From assembly GCF_013307205.1 (NCBI RefSeq), contig NZ_CP028940.1:351787-415786 (forward strand): DNA of 64,000 bases, written 5' to 3'. The position numbers and the translations under genes were made by a program. Below the pieces are notes generated by a model. That model did not search any database and had not been told where the DNA came from. It was given only the letters and a program-made list of their open reading frames with translations. Shown here piece by piece: positions 36,226 to 43,686 of this stretch. This stretch comes from Polynucleobacter arcticus. Lineage in GTDB: Bacteria; Pseudomonadota; Gammaproteobacteria; Burkholderiales; Burkholderiaceae. The first letter of the stretch is position 1. Each line of letters opens with the position of its first letter.

Positions 36226-37478
36226 TATTGCGCCTCCTTTTCTGTTAAGTTACTCGCGGCGTGTTTAAACCAATTAGCCGGAAAATAAATATGGCGAATC
36301 TTTTTTCTGTCCCAGGTGTAAGTGAGATGCGCATCTTCGCCGCTCACTGAAATTAAATAGGGGTAGGAAAATTCGCGTCTTTGGTCGCCCGCGAGCAGCT
36401 CATCATCCTCAATGACCTGTACGACTTTCCATTCAGTAGAGTTCATATTGCCCATCACCATTACCAAGCGATGGCGCCCCACAGTAATATCATTGAGCAC
36501 CATTAAGCGCGTCCCATTACTTAAAGTGAGTGCGGCAAGAGCTGCATTTGGATTAGGGATCTCTAAATCTTTTGCTACCACCCAAGACTGTCCAGCATCT
36601 TTTGTTTCGCTGACCGGAATTTGCTTCGGCTGCGAGCTGGGTCGTGTTTGACGAAAGAATGCACTGGCATCTTGTATGTTATCTATAAACACTGCAGGCT
36701 GAATCGCACTCCTACCTGAGCTCATGCGCCGTTTATCAATCACTTGGCTTGCCTCAATTCGAAGGAACTCTCCAAAGCGACCAATCCACTCGTGATATGC
36801 CGGCAAACCCATGCGACCGTCAGCAAAGGCGATAGCCGGAGATTTAACTAGGGTGCTCAGATTGATCAATGGAGAAGCAATTAAACGCTGAGGCCGTCCC
36901 CAAGTCAGGCCTTCATCATCAGAAATCATGCTAGAAATTGAGCTCCCTGCCCAACCCCCAATAGACACGGTCACAAAAAATAGCTGCATGCGACCATCCG
37001 CCATTCTCGCTGGAACAGGATTACCCAATTTAGCAATGTAACGAGATAAACCTTTTTCTGCGCCGACCCGATTAATCACCATTGTGGGTGCACTCCATCT
37101 GGCGGCTTGCGGATCAAATACTGCTGTGTTGATCACCACATCGGGCGCGCCTTCTCGACTGCCTGCAAACCAAAAGGCTCTTACTGCGCCATCCTTCAGC
37201 GCAATTAAAGAGGCAGCATGCACTGAAGGAGCGCCTGTGTCTGGTAGCCAATCCATACGCAAGCTAGGCTGAACGGCTTTTACTGGCACGCTATTCTTCA
37301 GCGCCTTCCCAGACTTATTGGAATCCGTTGATTCCTGTGACAAATCAGAACCAGTGATGACATCGACTTGATAATCAACGATAAAAGGTGACCATGCTGG
37401 ACGACTATCAATATGTAGATAACCCAATACTGATGCAAGTAATAAAAAACAAAAAGCAATCACACGATTCATCGACAA
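36225..37478 (-). CDS. Sialidase-like (BNR-repeat) exported or membrane-anchored protein
   Basis: 417 residues. An uncleaved or cleaved N-terminal hydrophobic segment ('VIAFCFLLLASVLGYLHI') precedes a six-bladed-propeller type domain with Asp-boxes: 'SDDEGLTWGRP' (S-x-D-x-G-x-T-W) and a weaker 'TKDAGQSWV'. 'SSGRSAIQPAVF' and 'RREFSYPYLISV' sit where sialidases carry catalytic Arg and Tyr residues, but I cannot confirm the triad. It may act on a sialic-acid-like or other surface sugar. Its 5' end overlaps the ArnT-like gene by 10 nt. Confidence 0.7.
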   Translation of the reverse strand: MSMNRVIAFCFLLLASVLGYLHIDSRPAWSPFIVDYQVDVITGSDLSQESTDSNKSGKALKNSVPVKAVQPSLRMDWLPDTGAPSVHAASLIALKDGAVRAFWFAGSREGAPDVVINTAVFDPQAARWSAPTMVINRVGAEKGLSRYIAKLGNPVPARMADGRMQLFFVTVSIGGWAGSSISSMISDDEGLTWGRPQRLIASPLINLSTLVKSPAIAFADGRMGLPAYHEWIGRFGEFLRIEASQVIDKRRMSSGRSAIQPAVFIDNIQDASAFFRQTRPSSQPKQIPVSETKDAGQSWVVAKDLEIPNPNAALAALTLSNGTRLMVLNDITVGRHRLVMVMGNMNSTEWKVVQVIEDDELLAGDQRREFSYPYLISVSGEDAHLTYTWDRKKIRHIYFPANWFKHAASNLTEKEAQ

Positions 37479-39190
37479 GCATCCTTATCTACTAAGGGCA
37501 ACACCATCGTTGCGGGCGTAGAAATTAAATATTCATTCACAAAAAGATGTTCCCCAATTTGACCCATCAGCATCGCCCGAATTTGGGCGTCAGAATGACG
37601 GGCTCGCATCTCCATACGTTTACCAACAATCTTGCAAGCTTCGCACAGCACGGGCTCTACGCCAATCGCTGACTGCACAGCCACCAATGGATAAGCATTA
37701 CTCAGTAAGCTGATTTGGTCCGCCTCTTTTGCGCTGTAGCCATGCAACTTGGCGCCTGGCAATAACAGTCGATACTCCTCGTCTTTTGCACGAAAGTCGC
37801 ATGGCACCCAAACATCTTGCCCTGCTACGCCTTGGATAGTAGATTGCGAATATCGGCCCAACGCCCCCTCTAAGGGAGCCAAGCTGCTCGTCAGAGCGCA
37901 ATAGCACAGAAAGCATCCAGTTAATGCTAGGGTCTTGCAGCGAGCTGAATTCAATAAACCCAATAACACTAGCGTAATTGAGGTGCCCATAAGACCCCAG
38001 TGCCAGAAGGAATAGTCCCAAATGCCGGGCTGACCCAAAAAGTTCGATAACTGTAGATTGCCACCAACCCAAGTGAGAGCAGAAAGCAATATCAACTGCA
38101 GAACTAAGGCGATCCTAAATCCCCATAAAGGCAATCGATCCCAGTACAAAGCGATCAAAGCAGCCAAGGCTGGCATCACCGGCAAAAGGTAGCGACCAGA
38201 GCGCTGACTCGGCAAGCTAAATACAATAAAAAAAGCTGCAACCAATAACAGTAATAAGACTTCTTCAAGAGAAATAAAACGCCGCTCTCGCCAGCACTGC
38301 ACTAAAGCAGAAATCAATACGAAAATGAATAGACCGGCATTAGCCAAGGTCGTTATCACCAACATCCAAATACTATCGCCGCCACGTACCAAATCTAAAA
38401 GGTAGTTGGTACTACGCGCCTCAAACTTCCCTGCATTTTCACCAAGGACGAATTCCTTCCAGACCGCCTCAGGAAATGGATCAAGTAAAAACCAAAGCCC
38501 AAAAATACCTAAAGCTAGAACTCCAATCAGAATGACTTTGTAGAGGTCCCGAAGCAAGACTTGCGGAATGCTCCACTCACGCCAGCGCCAATAGAGCAAT
38601 CCCAAGGCAAATGTGGCTGGAACAATATAAGCAAATGACTTCGCCAACAATGCCATACCAAAGCAGGCGCCTGCTATTAGCGGAAATAGTAATTTGGATT
38701 CAAAAGCAGCCCTACCCCAATAGAGCAAGGCGAAGAATGGCAGACTTAACCAAAATACTTCAGGAGGATCCGTCAAAAAGGGCCGGCCATAGCGATAAGT
38801 CGCAAAAAAGGAAAGCCACACCAGGGCAGCCAGGAGCCCAGTTTGTTTTTTTCCACTAAAGCGCGCCACCACCAAAAATAAGAAAAGAGCCGTTAAGCCG
38901 GTGTACAAGACACTGGGCCAACGCAGTGCTAACAGCGTCCAGTCACTTCCCCATCCCGTACTAGCAATGCCCTCCCAAAACACTAAAGGAGGTTTGGTAT
39001 TTTTAATCCCATCCATGTCCGATTGCAGTGGTAGCCATGCACCAGCATCCGCAGTCATACGAACTATGTGCATATAGGGATATTCATCCCCATTTTTAGG
39101 GGCAAACCGACTATCTAAGCCATAGAGATAGGTAATTACACCTAGCAGTAGGATGAGGATGCCGCTTCGAAAGGTAAAGATGCCTCGCAT
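37469..39190 (-). CDS. ArnT-like GT39/GT83-type glycosyltransferase
   Basis: 573 residues with about 11-12 membrane segments. Near the N-terminus 'GLDSRFAPKNGDEYPYMHIVRMTADAGAWLPLQSDMDG' resembles the first periplasmic loop of ArnT/PMT enzymes, which carries the catalytic Asp-Glu pair and uses polyprenyl-phosphate sugars. 'TKPPLVFWEGIAS' and 'RYLLPVMPALAALIALYWD' are further family marks. ArnT adds aminoarabinose to lipid A; the acceptor and sugar here are unknown. It leads an operon with the sialidase-like and membrane proteins. Its upstream region was split by an insertion sequence. Confidence 0.85.
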   Translation of the reverse strand: MRGIFTFRSGILILLLGVITYLYGLDSRFAPKNGDEYPYMHIVRMTADAGAWLPLQSDMDGIKNTKPPLVFWEGIASTGWGSDWTLLALRWPSVLYTGLTALFLFLVVARFSGKKQTGLLAALVWLSFFATYRYGRPFLTDPPEVFWLSLPFFALLYWGRAAFESKLLFPLIAGACFGMALLAKSFAYIVPATFALGLLYWRWREWSIPQVLLRDLYKVILIGVLALGIFGLWFLLDPFPEAVWKEFVLGENAGKFEARSTNYLLDLVRGGDSIWMLVITTLANAGLFIFVLISALVQCWRERRFISLEEVLLLLLVAAFFIVFSLPSQRSGRYLLPVMPALAALIALYWDRLPLWGFRIALVLQLILLSALTWVGGNLQLSNFLGQPGIWDYSFWHWGLMGTSITLVLLGLLNSARCKTLALTGCFLCYCALTSSLAPLEGALGRYSQSTIQGVAGQDVWVPCDFRAKDEEYRLLLPGAKLHGYSAKEADQISLLSNAYPLVAVQSAIGVEPVLCEACKIVGKRMEMRARHSDAQIRAMLMGQIGEHLFVNEYLISTPATMVLPLVDKDACR

Positions 39191-39370
39191 ACCGGTAGTT
39201 TATAGGTCTTGAGGCTGAACACTCAATTTACCCTCATTCTCATCCCTACTTTTTGATCTGAGCTTATTGATAATGAATATAAGCAAATGTACTCATGAAC
39301 TGACCTAATTTTTAGTACCACTCCAAAAGAGAGGATTTTTGATAATCTTCACCCTAAAGGAGTGCTAAAT

Positions 39371-39652
39371 ATGGCAAAAGGCCAACGTCTCAAACCCGAA
39401 CAAATAGTCACCTTATTGCGTCAAATCGATGTTTTAACCACCAATGGCAAAACCCTAGCCCAGGCCTGTAAAGAAGTGGGAACGGTTGAGCAAAGCTACT
39501 ACCGTTGGCGCAAGATCTACGGCGGCATGAAAGTCGATCAGGCAAAGAAGTATAAAGATCTGGAACTGGAAAATACCCGGCTTAAGAAACTGGTTGCCGA
39601 TCTCTCCTTGCGAGAAGTCATGCTCAAGGAAGTCATTAAGGGAAACTTCTAA
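39371..39652 (+). CDS. IS3-family OrfA (helix-turn-helix protein)
   Basis: 93 residues from ATG 39371 with AAAGGAG 8 nt upstream; the in-frame GTG 39362 lies inside the ribosome site. Helix-turn-helix 'RLKPEQIVTLLRQIDVLTTNGKTLAQACKEVGTVEQSYYRWRK' is followed by a leucine-zipper stretch 'DLELENTRLKKLVADLSL', as in IS407-type OrfA. It binds the element's ends and, fused to OrfB by frameshift, forms the transposase. The frame ends at TAA 39650-39652. Confidence 0.93.
   Translation: MAKGQRLKPEQIVTLLRQIDVLTTNGKTLAQACKEVGTVEQSYYRWRKIYGGMKVDQAKKYKDLELENTRLKKLVADLSLREVMLKEVIKGNF
39640..39646 (+). promoter_or_regulatory. Putative -1 ribosomal frameshift heptamer GGGAAAC
   Basis: The heptamer lies in the zero frame of orfA as G GGA AAC, the X XXY YYZ pattern. 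The -1 frame is closed by TAA at 39637-39639 and orfA stops at 39650-39652, so a slip must occur between 39640 and 39652; the heptamer starts exactly there. After slipping, translation continues as Leu-Leu-Ser-Pro-Thr-Arg-Arg into orfB. Confidence 0.7.
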
Positions 39653-40512
39653 GCCCTACTAGGCGTAAAAATGCAGCGCAGCTGCTCATGGATAAGCATC
39701 TTGTCTCTGAGCGGTCTGCCTGTAGTTTGGTAGGGCTCTCCAGAGCAGCGTATCGGTACATGCCGCTCCCTCGAGATGACGAAGGGCCGCTTAGGGCTGA
39801 GGTCATCCGTATGGCGAGCACCTATGGCAGGTACGGCTACCGATTTATTGCAGGCATGATGCGCAATAGCGGTTGGGGACAAGCGACTACAGCCAAGGTC
39901 GCTCGTATCTGGCGGCAAGAAGGCCTAAAGATCCCACAAAAGCAACCCCCTAGAGGCAGACTCTGGCTCTCCGATGGCAGTTGTATGCGCCTGCGAGCTA
40001 CCCACCCCAACCATGTGTGGAGTTATGACTTTGTCTTTATTAGAGATGCTTATGGCGGCAAGATCAGGATGCTCACGATGATTGATGAGTTCACCAGGAA
40101 ATGCTTAACGATCCACTGCGCTAGAAGGATTGGCTCGATCCAAGTGATTGAACAACTGGCGAACGCCATGATCGCCAACGGTATCCCGGAATACATACGC
40201 TCGGACAACGGCCCAGAATTTATTGCTAAAGACCTACGCAGTTGGTTATCTGGCATTGGAGTGAAAACCGCTTACATTGAACCAGGGAGCCCCTGGGAGA
40301 ATGGCTTTTGTGAAAGCTTTAATGGCACCTTCAGAGACAACCTTGTGGATGGTGAAATCTTCTACAGTCTTAAAGAAGCCCAGATCATCGTGGGGGAATG
40401 GGTGAAACACTATAACCATGTCAGGCCGCATAGTGCATTAGGTTATAGGCCACCAGCACCTCAAACCCAAGTACCCCAACTATTACAGAATCAACCCATG
40501 GTGCTGCAATGA
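39640..40512 (+). CDS. IS3-family OrfB (DDE transposase catalytic part)
   Basis: The frame is open from 39640; the first ATG is 39688 (274 residues), but the upstream part 'SPTRRKNAAQLL' matches the conserved OrfB N-terminus, so production as an OrfAB fusion of about 380 residues by -1 frameshifting is likely. An HTH_21-like region ('YGRYGYRFIAGMMRNSGW') precedes the integrase core with the DDE residues in 'HVWSYDFVFI', 'RSDNGPEFIAKDL' and 'NGFCESFNGTFRDN'. All catalytic motifs are intact, so the element may still move. Confidence 0.93.
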   Translation, partial: GKLLSPTRRKNAAQLLMDKHLVSERSACSLVGLSRAAYRYMPLPRDDEGPLRAEVIRMASTYGRYGYRFIAGMMRNSGWGQATTAKVARIWRQEGLKIPQKQPPRGRLWLSDGSCMRLRATHPNHVWSYDFVFIRDAYGGKIRMLTMIDEFTRKCLTIHCARRIGSIQVIEQLANAMIANGIPEYIRSDNGPEFIAKDLRSWLSGIGVKTAYIEPGSPWENGFCESFNGTFRDNLVDGEIFYSLKEAQIIVGEWVKHYNHVRPHSALGYRPPAPQTQVPQLLQNQPMVLQ

Positions 40513-40646
40513 TTTACTATGGAAAAACTCTCTTTGGTTGTGGACCTAAATTGACAGCAGTTCACTCATTTTGAGCGTATCTGATTAAGATAGGGGCACT
40601 AAGCGTTGCCCTTAAAACAGCTACAGGTAAGACGGAGATCATTCCT

Positions 40647-40976
40647 ATGCAAGTGAAGTACTTAAAACCCATTTTGGTGGCTAGCGCCATGGTTGGCTTA
40701 AGCCAGTGGAGTGGGCTAAGCATGGCACAAACAGCCGACCAACTATACAAGCGTAGTCTTTCTGCAACCTGCGCCAATTGCCATGGAACGGATGGTAAGG
40801 GTGTGGTTGATGGCGGCATGCCGCTGATTAATAACCTCACTAGCGAACAAATGCTTGCCAAGCTCAAAGCGTATAAATCTGGCGCATTAGAGGGCACCAT
40901 CATGCCGCAACTCGCTAAAGGTTATACAGACGAACAACTCACCACTATTGCCAATCAGCTTGGCAAAAAACAATAA
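40647..40976 (+). CDS. fccA: Monohaem cytochrome c, sulfide dehydrogenase cytochrome subunit type
   Basis: 109 residues. Signal peptide cleaved near 'SMA|QTADQ'. One haem-binding motif 'CANCH' is followed by 'GTDGKGVVDGGMPLINNL', with a likely distal Met in 'GTIMPQLAKGYTDEQLTTIANQL'. Class I cytochrome c, periplasmic. It is followed 9 nt later by the FAD subunit, so it is the probable electron acceptor of sulfide oxidation. The insertion sequence ends 82 nt upstream of the ATG, which may have changed its promoter. Confidence 0.87.
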   Translation: MQVKYLKPILVASAMVGLSQWSGLSMAQTADQLYKRSLSATCANCHGTDGKGVVDGGMPLINNLTSEQMLAKLKAYKSGALEGTIMPQLAKGYTDEQLTTIANQLGKKQ

Positions 40977-40985
40977 GGAAGCGCT

Positions 40986-42260
40986 ATGGATCGTCGACAT
41001 TTTATGGGTCAAAGCGCTGCCGTTCTCGGCTTACTCGCTGGCCTCTCTACTCAAGCACGCGCTAACCTGCCAAAAGCAGAAATTCTAGTGATTGGTGGCG
41101 GCTATGGTGGCGCAACTGCTGCTAAATATTTACGCCTATTCTCTAACAACACGGCACGAGTTACTCTGATTGAGCCTAATACAGCTTTTGTTTCCTGCCC
41201 AATGTCCAACTTGGTGATTGGTGGCTCACGTAGCTTAGCTGAAATGACCTCTCCCTATGACACTTTGAGTAAGCGTCATGGCATCAAGATTATTCAGGAC
41301 AGTGTTAGCAATATCGATGCAGAAAAGAAAATGGTGAAGCTTGCTTCTGGCAAAACTTTGCGCTACGACAAGCTGGTTGTATCGCCCGGCATATCTCTCA
41401 ATATGAACAGTATCGAAGGCCTTGCACAAGCCAACAAGGATGGCGTGACTCTGCAAGCCTGGAAAGCCGGCCCAGAAACTGTTGCCCTACATAAGCAAAT
41501 TGCTGCTATGCGTGAAGGCGGTACCTTTGCCCTGACTATTCCAGAGGCGCCTTATCGCTGCCCTCCTGGGCCGTACGAGCGAGCATGCCAAGTTGCAAAT
41601 TACCTTAAGCAACATAACCCCAGAGGCAAGGTATTGGTTTTGGATGCAAACCAAGATATCGTCTCCAAGGGAGCCCTATTTAAGAAGGCATGGGCAGAGC
41701 AGTATCCGGGGATGATCGAATATCGCCCAAAGAGCAACGTCATTGGCGTTGATGCAAAAAATAAAACACTCAAACTCGAAGTCGAGGATGACGTGAAAGC
41801 AGATGTACTCAATGTCCTGCCACAAATGGCCGCTGGGGAAATCGCTATTAAAGCTGGATTAGCCAATTCCAATGCTCGCTGGGTAAATGTGAACTTCCTG
41901 AACTTTGAATCGACTGCCCGCAAAGATATTCACGTGCTAGGTGATGCGATTCAAATTGCGCCATTAATGCCTAAATCTGGGCATATGGCCAACCAACACG
42001 CTAAAGTTGCAGCGGCTGCCATCGTTGCAGAACTGAGTGGCTGGGAAGTCAATCCAGCGCCAGTGCTCACCAACACCTGTTACAGCTTTGTGAATGATCG
42101 AGAAGTGGTTCACGTCGCCAGCGTTCATCAATACAACGCTGCTGAGAAAACCTTTAAGACCGTTCCCGGATCTGGAGGCTTGTCACCTGCGCCATCCATC
42201 CTTGAGGGTATTTATGCTTGGGGTTGGGCTCGTAATATTTGGGCTGACAGCCTAGGATAA
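40986..42260 (+). CDS. fccB: Flavocytochrome c sulfide dehydrogenase, FAD subunit
   Basis: 424 residues. Twin-arginine signal 'DRRHFMGQSAAVLGLLAG' indicates export of the folded FAD protein. Rossmann motif 'EILVIGGGYGGATAAKYL' is at 32-49. The redox-active cysteines expected for FccB are present as Cys192 ('YRCPPGPYERA') and Cys365 ('NTCYSFVN'). It oxidises sulfide to sulfur or polysulfide in the periplasm and passes electrons to the cytochrome encoded just upstream. No sox genes are in the window. It ends at a strong bidirectional terminator. Confidence 0.92.
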   Translation: MDRRHFMGQSAAVLGLLAGLSTQARANLPKAEILVIGGGYGGATAAKYLRLFSNNTARVTLIEPNTAFVSCPMSNLVIGGSRSLAEMTSPYDTLSKRHGIKIIQDSVSNIDAEKKMVKLASGKTLRYDKLVVSPGISLNMNSIEGLAQANKDGVTLQAWKAGPETVALHKQIAAMREGGTFALTIPEAPYRCPPGPYERACQVANYLKQHNPRGKVLVLDANQDIVSKGALFKKAWAEQYPGMIEYRPKSNVIGVDAKNKTLKLEVEDDVKADVLNVLPQMAAGEIAIKAGLANSNARWVNVNFLNFESTARKDIHVLGDAIQIAPLMPKSGHMANQHAKVAAAAIVAELSGWEVNPAPVLTNTCYSFVNDREVVHVASVHQYNAAEKTFKTVPGSGGLSPAPSILEGIYAWGWARNIWADSLG

Positions 42261-42282
42261 GCTTGCAATGCTTTCATTGATT

Positions 42283-42308
42283 AAAAAAGAGGCTCCGGCC
42301 TCTTTTTT
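42283..42308. terminator. Bidirectional Rho-independent terminator
   Basis: AAAAAAGAGGC-TCCG-GCCTCTTTTTT (42283-42308). It separates the convergent fccB and DUF3422 genes and can act on both. Confidence 0.92.
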
Positions 42309-42313
42309 AATAT

Positions 42314-43669
42314 CTACTGAGGCTTTCCCATCTCAGTAATTCGTTTACGTCGCCTCTTACTAATGACCAAGAAAATGATCGCCACCACTGGAGCAGCAAT
42401 TGCAGCGATGATATCCGGATGAATAGCAAGACCCACTTCTTTTCCACCCTTTGCCATATAGGCCAAAAGGCTAACTACATAGTAAGTTAACACCAGCACT
42501 GAAAGACTTTCAACTGTCTCCTGTAAACGCAATTGCAGGCGCGCGCGCTGATCCATACTGGCTAGCAATTTCTGAGTCTGCTCTTCATTCACAAACTCAA
42601 TGCGCGTTCTCAGTGTTTGTGTCGTCCTAGAAATACGATCAGATAGCTCTTTTAATCTCCGTTGAGTCCAAATACAAGTACCCATTGCCGGCTGAAAACG
42701 TCGATCCATAAACTCTGAAAGAGACTGCACACCAGGAATAGGAGATTCAGCTAGTTCATATAAATTTTTAGTCAACAACTGGCTATAGGCCTCTGCTGCA
42801 GTAAATCGCAACCCGTAACCTGAGATCCACTGCTCTGCCCTGGAGGCCAAATGAGAGAGCTCTCCCAAAAATTTTCCATCCTTCTCAGTCTGAACACCAG
42901 GCTCAGTTTGTAATTGAGATATATTTTTAGATAACTCAGCCAATTCTGACTCTGCACTTCTGAGGGGCATGGACAGACTTTTAGCTACTGGGAAGGCAAT
43001 CATTGCCGCCATACGATAAGTTTCAGCTTCAGCAAGCGCTCGCGCGATACGACCGGCCTGCCTCGATCCTAAAAGCTCATGGGGGATAAGGTAAGAGATA
43101 AAACCATCTTCATCCAAACGCAAATCGGTCCATAGCTGCGCTTGTTTGCTAGAGAGAATATAGCTACCTAGTACCGTATTGCCATTAAATATGGACGATA
43201 CCTCTTGAGCCTCCGAAAACAAAGGGCGGTGCTCAAACACCAAATCCAACGCAGAAATTCGTTCGCCACCCGCCTCAACAATTTTTGGGCAACCGAGCTT
43301 CTCAAACAATTTGTCTAAGCTCGCTTCAAGAGCAAGGCGCGACTCTAATAGCGGCTTCGTAATTTTGACGGGATTATGGGTAATCGCCGCAATGGTTGCA
43401 AACTCGCCATGCAGCTCCCACTTAATCAATACCCTCTCTGGTTCAGGCGCCAAAGTCAGCATTTTGAAAGAATGATCCTGCTCATGATCATTAGGTATAA
43501 CTAATGCAGCACTTAAATTTTTAATCCACTCAATTTGAGACTGTCGAGAACGGGCATCCAGTAAAAAAGATTGCGACAGCACCCTTTCATTTGGCCAAAG
43601 AGCGATTGGTGGGCGCGCATGTACTTCTTCATGCAACTGTCTTCTGGCGGGATGATCGTAAGGTCTCAT
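42314..43669 (-). CDS. DUF3422 family membrane protein
   Basis: 451 residues from the ATG complementary to 43667-43669 ('MRPYDHPARRQLHEEVHARPP', the conserved family start); the frame further upstream runs into the TAXI gene. A long soluble N-terminal part with helical coiled stretches (about 230-350) leads to two C-terminal transmembrane helices ('VLVLTYYVVSLLAYMA' and 'IIAAIAAPVVAIIFLVI') and a basic tail 'SKRRRKRI'. No enzymatic motif is recognised. It lies 17 nt downstream of the TAXI gene, so both are probably one transcript. Confidence 0.85.
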   Translation of the reverse strand: MRPYDHPARRQLHEEVHARPPIALWPNERVLSQSFLLDARSRQSQIEWIKNLSAALVIPNDHEQDHSFKMLTLAPEPERVLIKWELHGEFATIAAITHNPVKITKPLLESRLALEASLDKLFEKLGCPKIVEAGGERISALDLVFEHRPLFSEAQEVSSIFNGNTVLGSYILSSKQAQLWTDLRLDEDGFISYLIPHELLGSRQAGRIARALAEAETYRMAAMIAFPVAKSLSMPLRSAESELAELSKNISQLQTEPGVQTEKDGKFLGELSHLASRAEQWISGYGLRFTAAEAYSQLLTKNLYELAESPIPGVQSLSEFMDRRFQPAMGTCIWTQRRLKELSDRISRTTQTLRTRIEFVNEEQTQKLLASMDQRARLQLRLQETVESLSVLVLTYYVVSLLAYMAKGGKEVGLAIHPDIIAAIAAPVVAIIFLVISKRRRKRITEMGKPQ

Positions 43670-43686
43670 AGCGTTAATGTATACCT

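Larger units (their letters stand above)
39296..40564 (+). mobile_element. IS3-family insertion sequence, IS407-like, complete
   Basis: 1269 bp bounded by inverted repeats starting TGAACTG at the left (39296) and ending CAGTTCA at the right (40564). The repeats extend imperfectly for about 37 bp to AAAGAGAG (left near 39326-39333; right complement near 40528-40535). A direct repeat CTCA flanks the element on both sides (39292-39295 and 40565-40568), the 4-bp target duplication expected of the IS407 group. It carries orfA and orfB in a -1 frame relation and appears intact. It sits in the divergent region between the arnT-like gene and the fcc pair. Confidence 0.93.
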
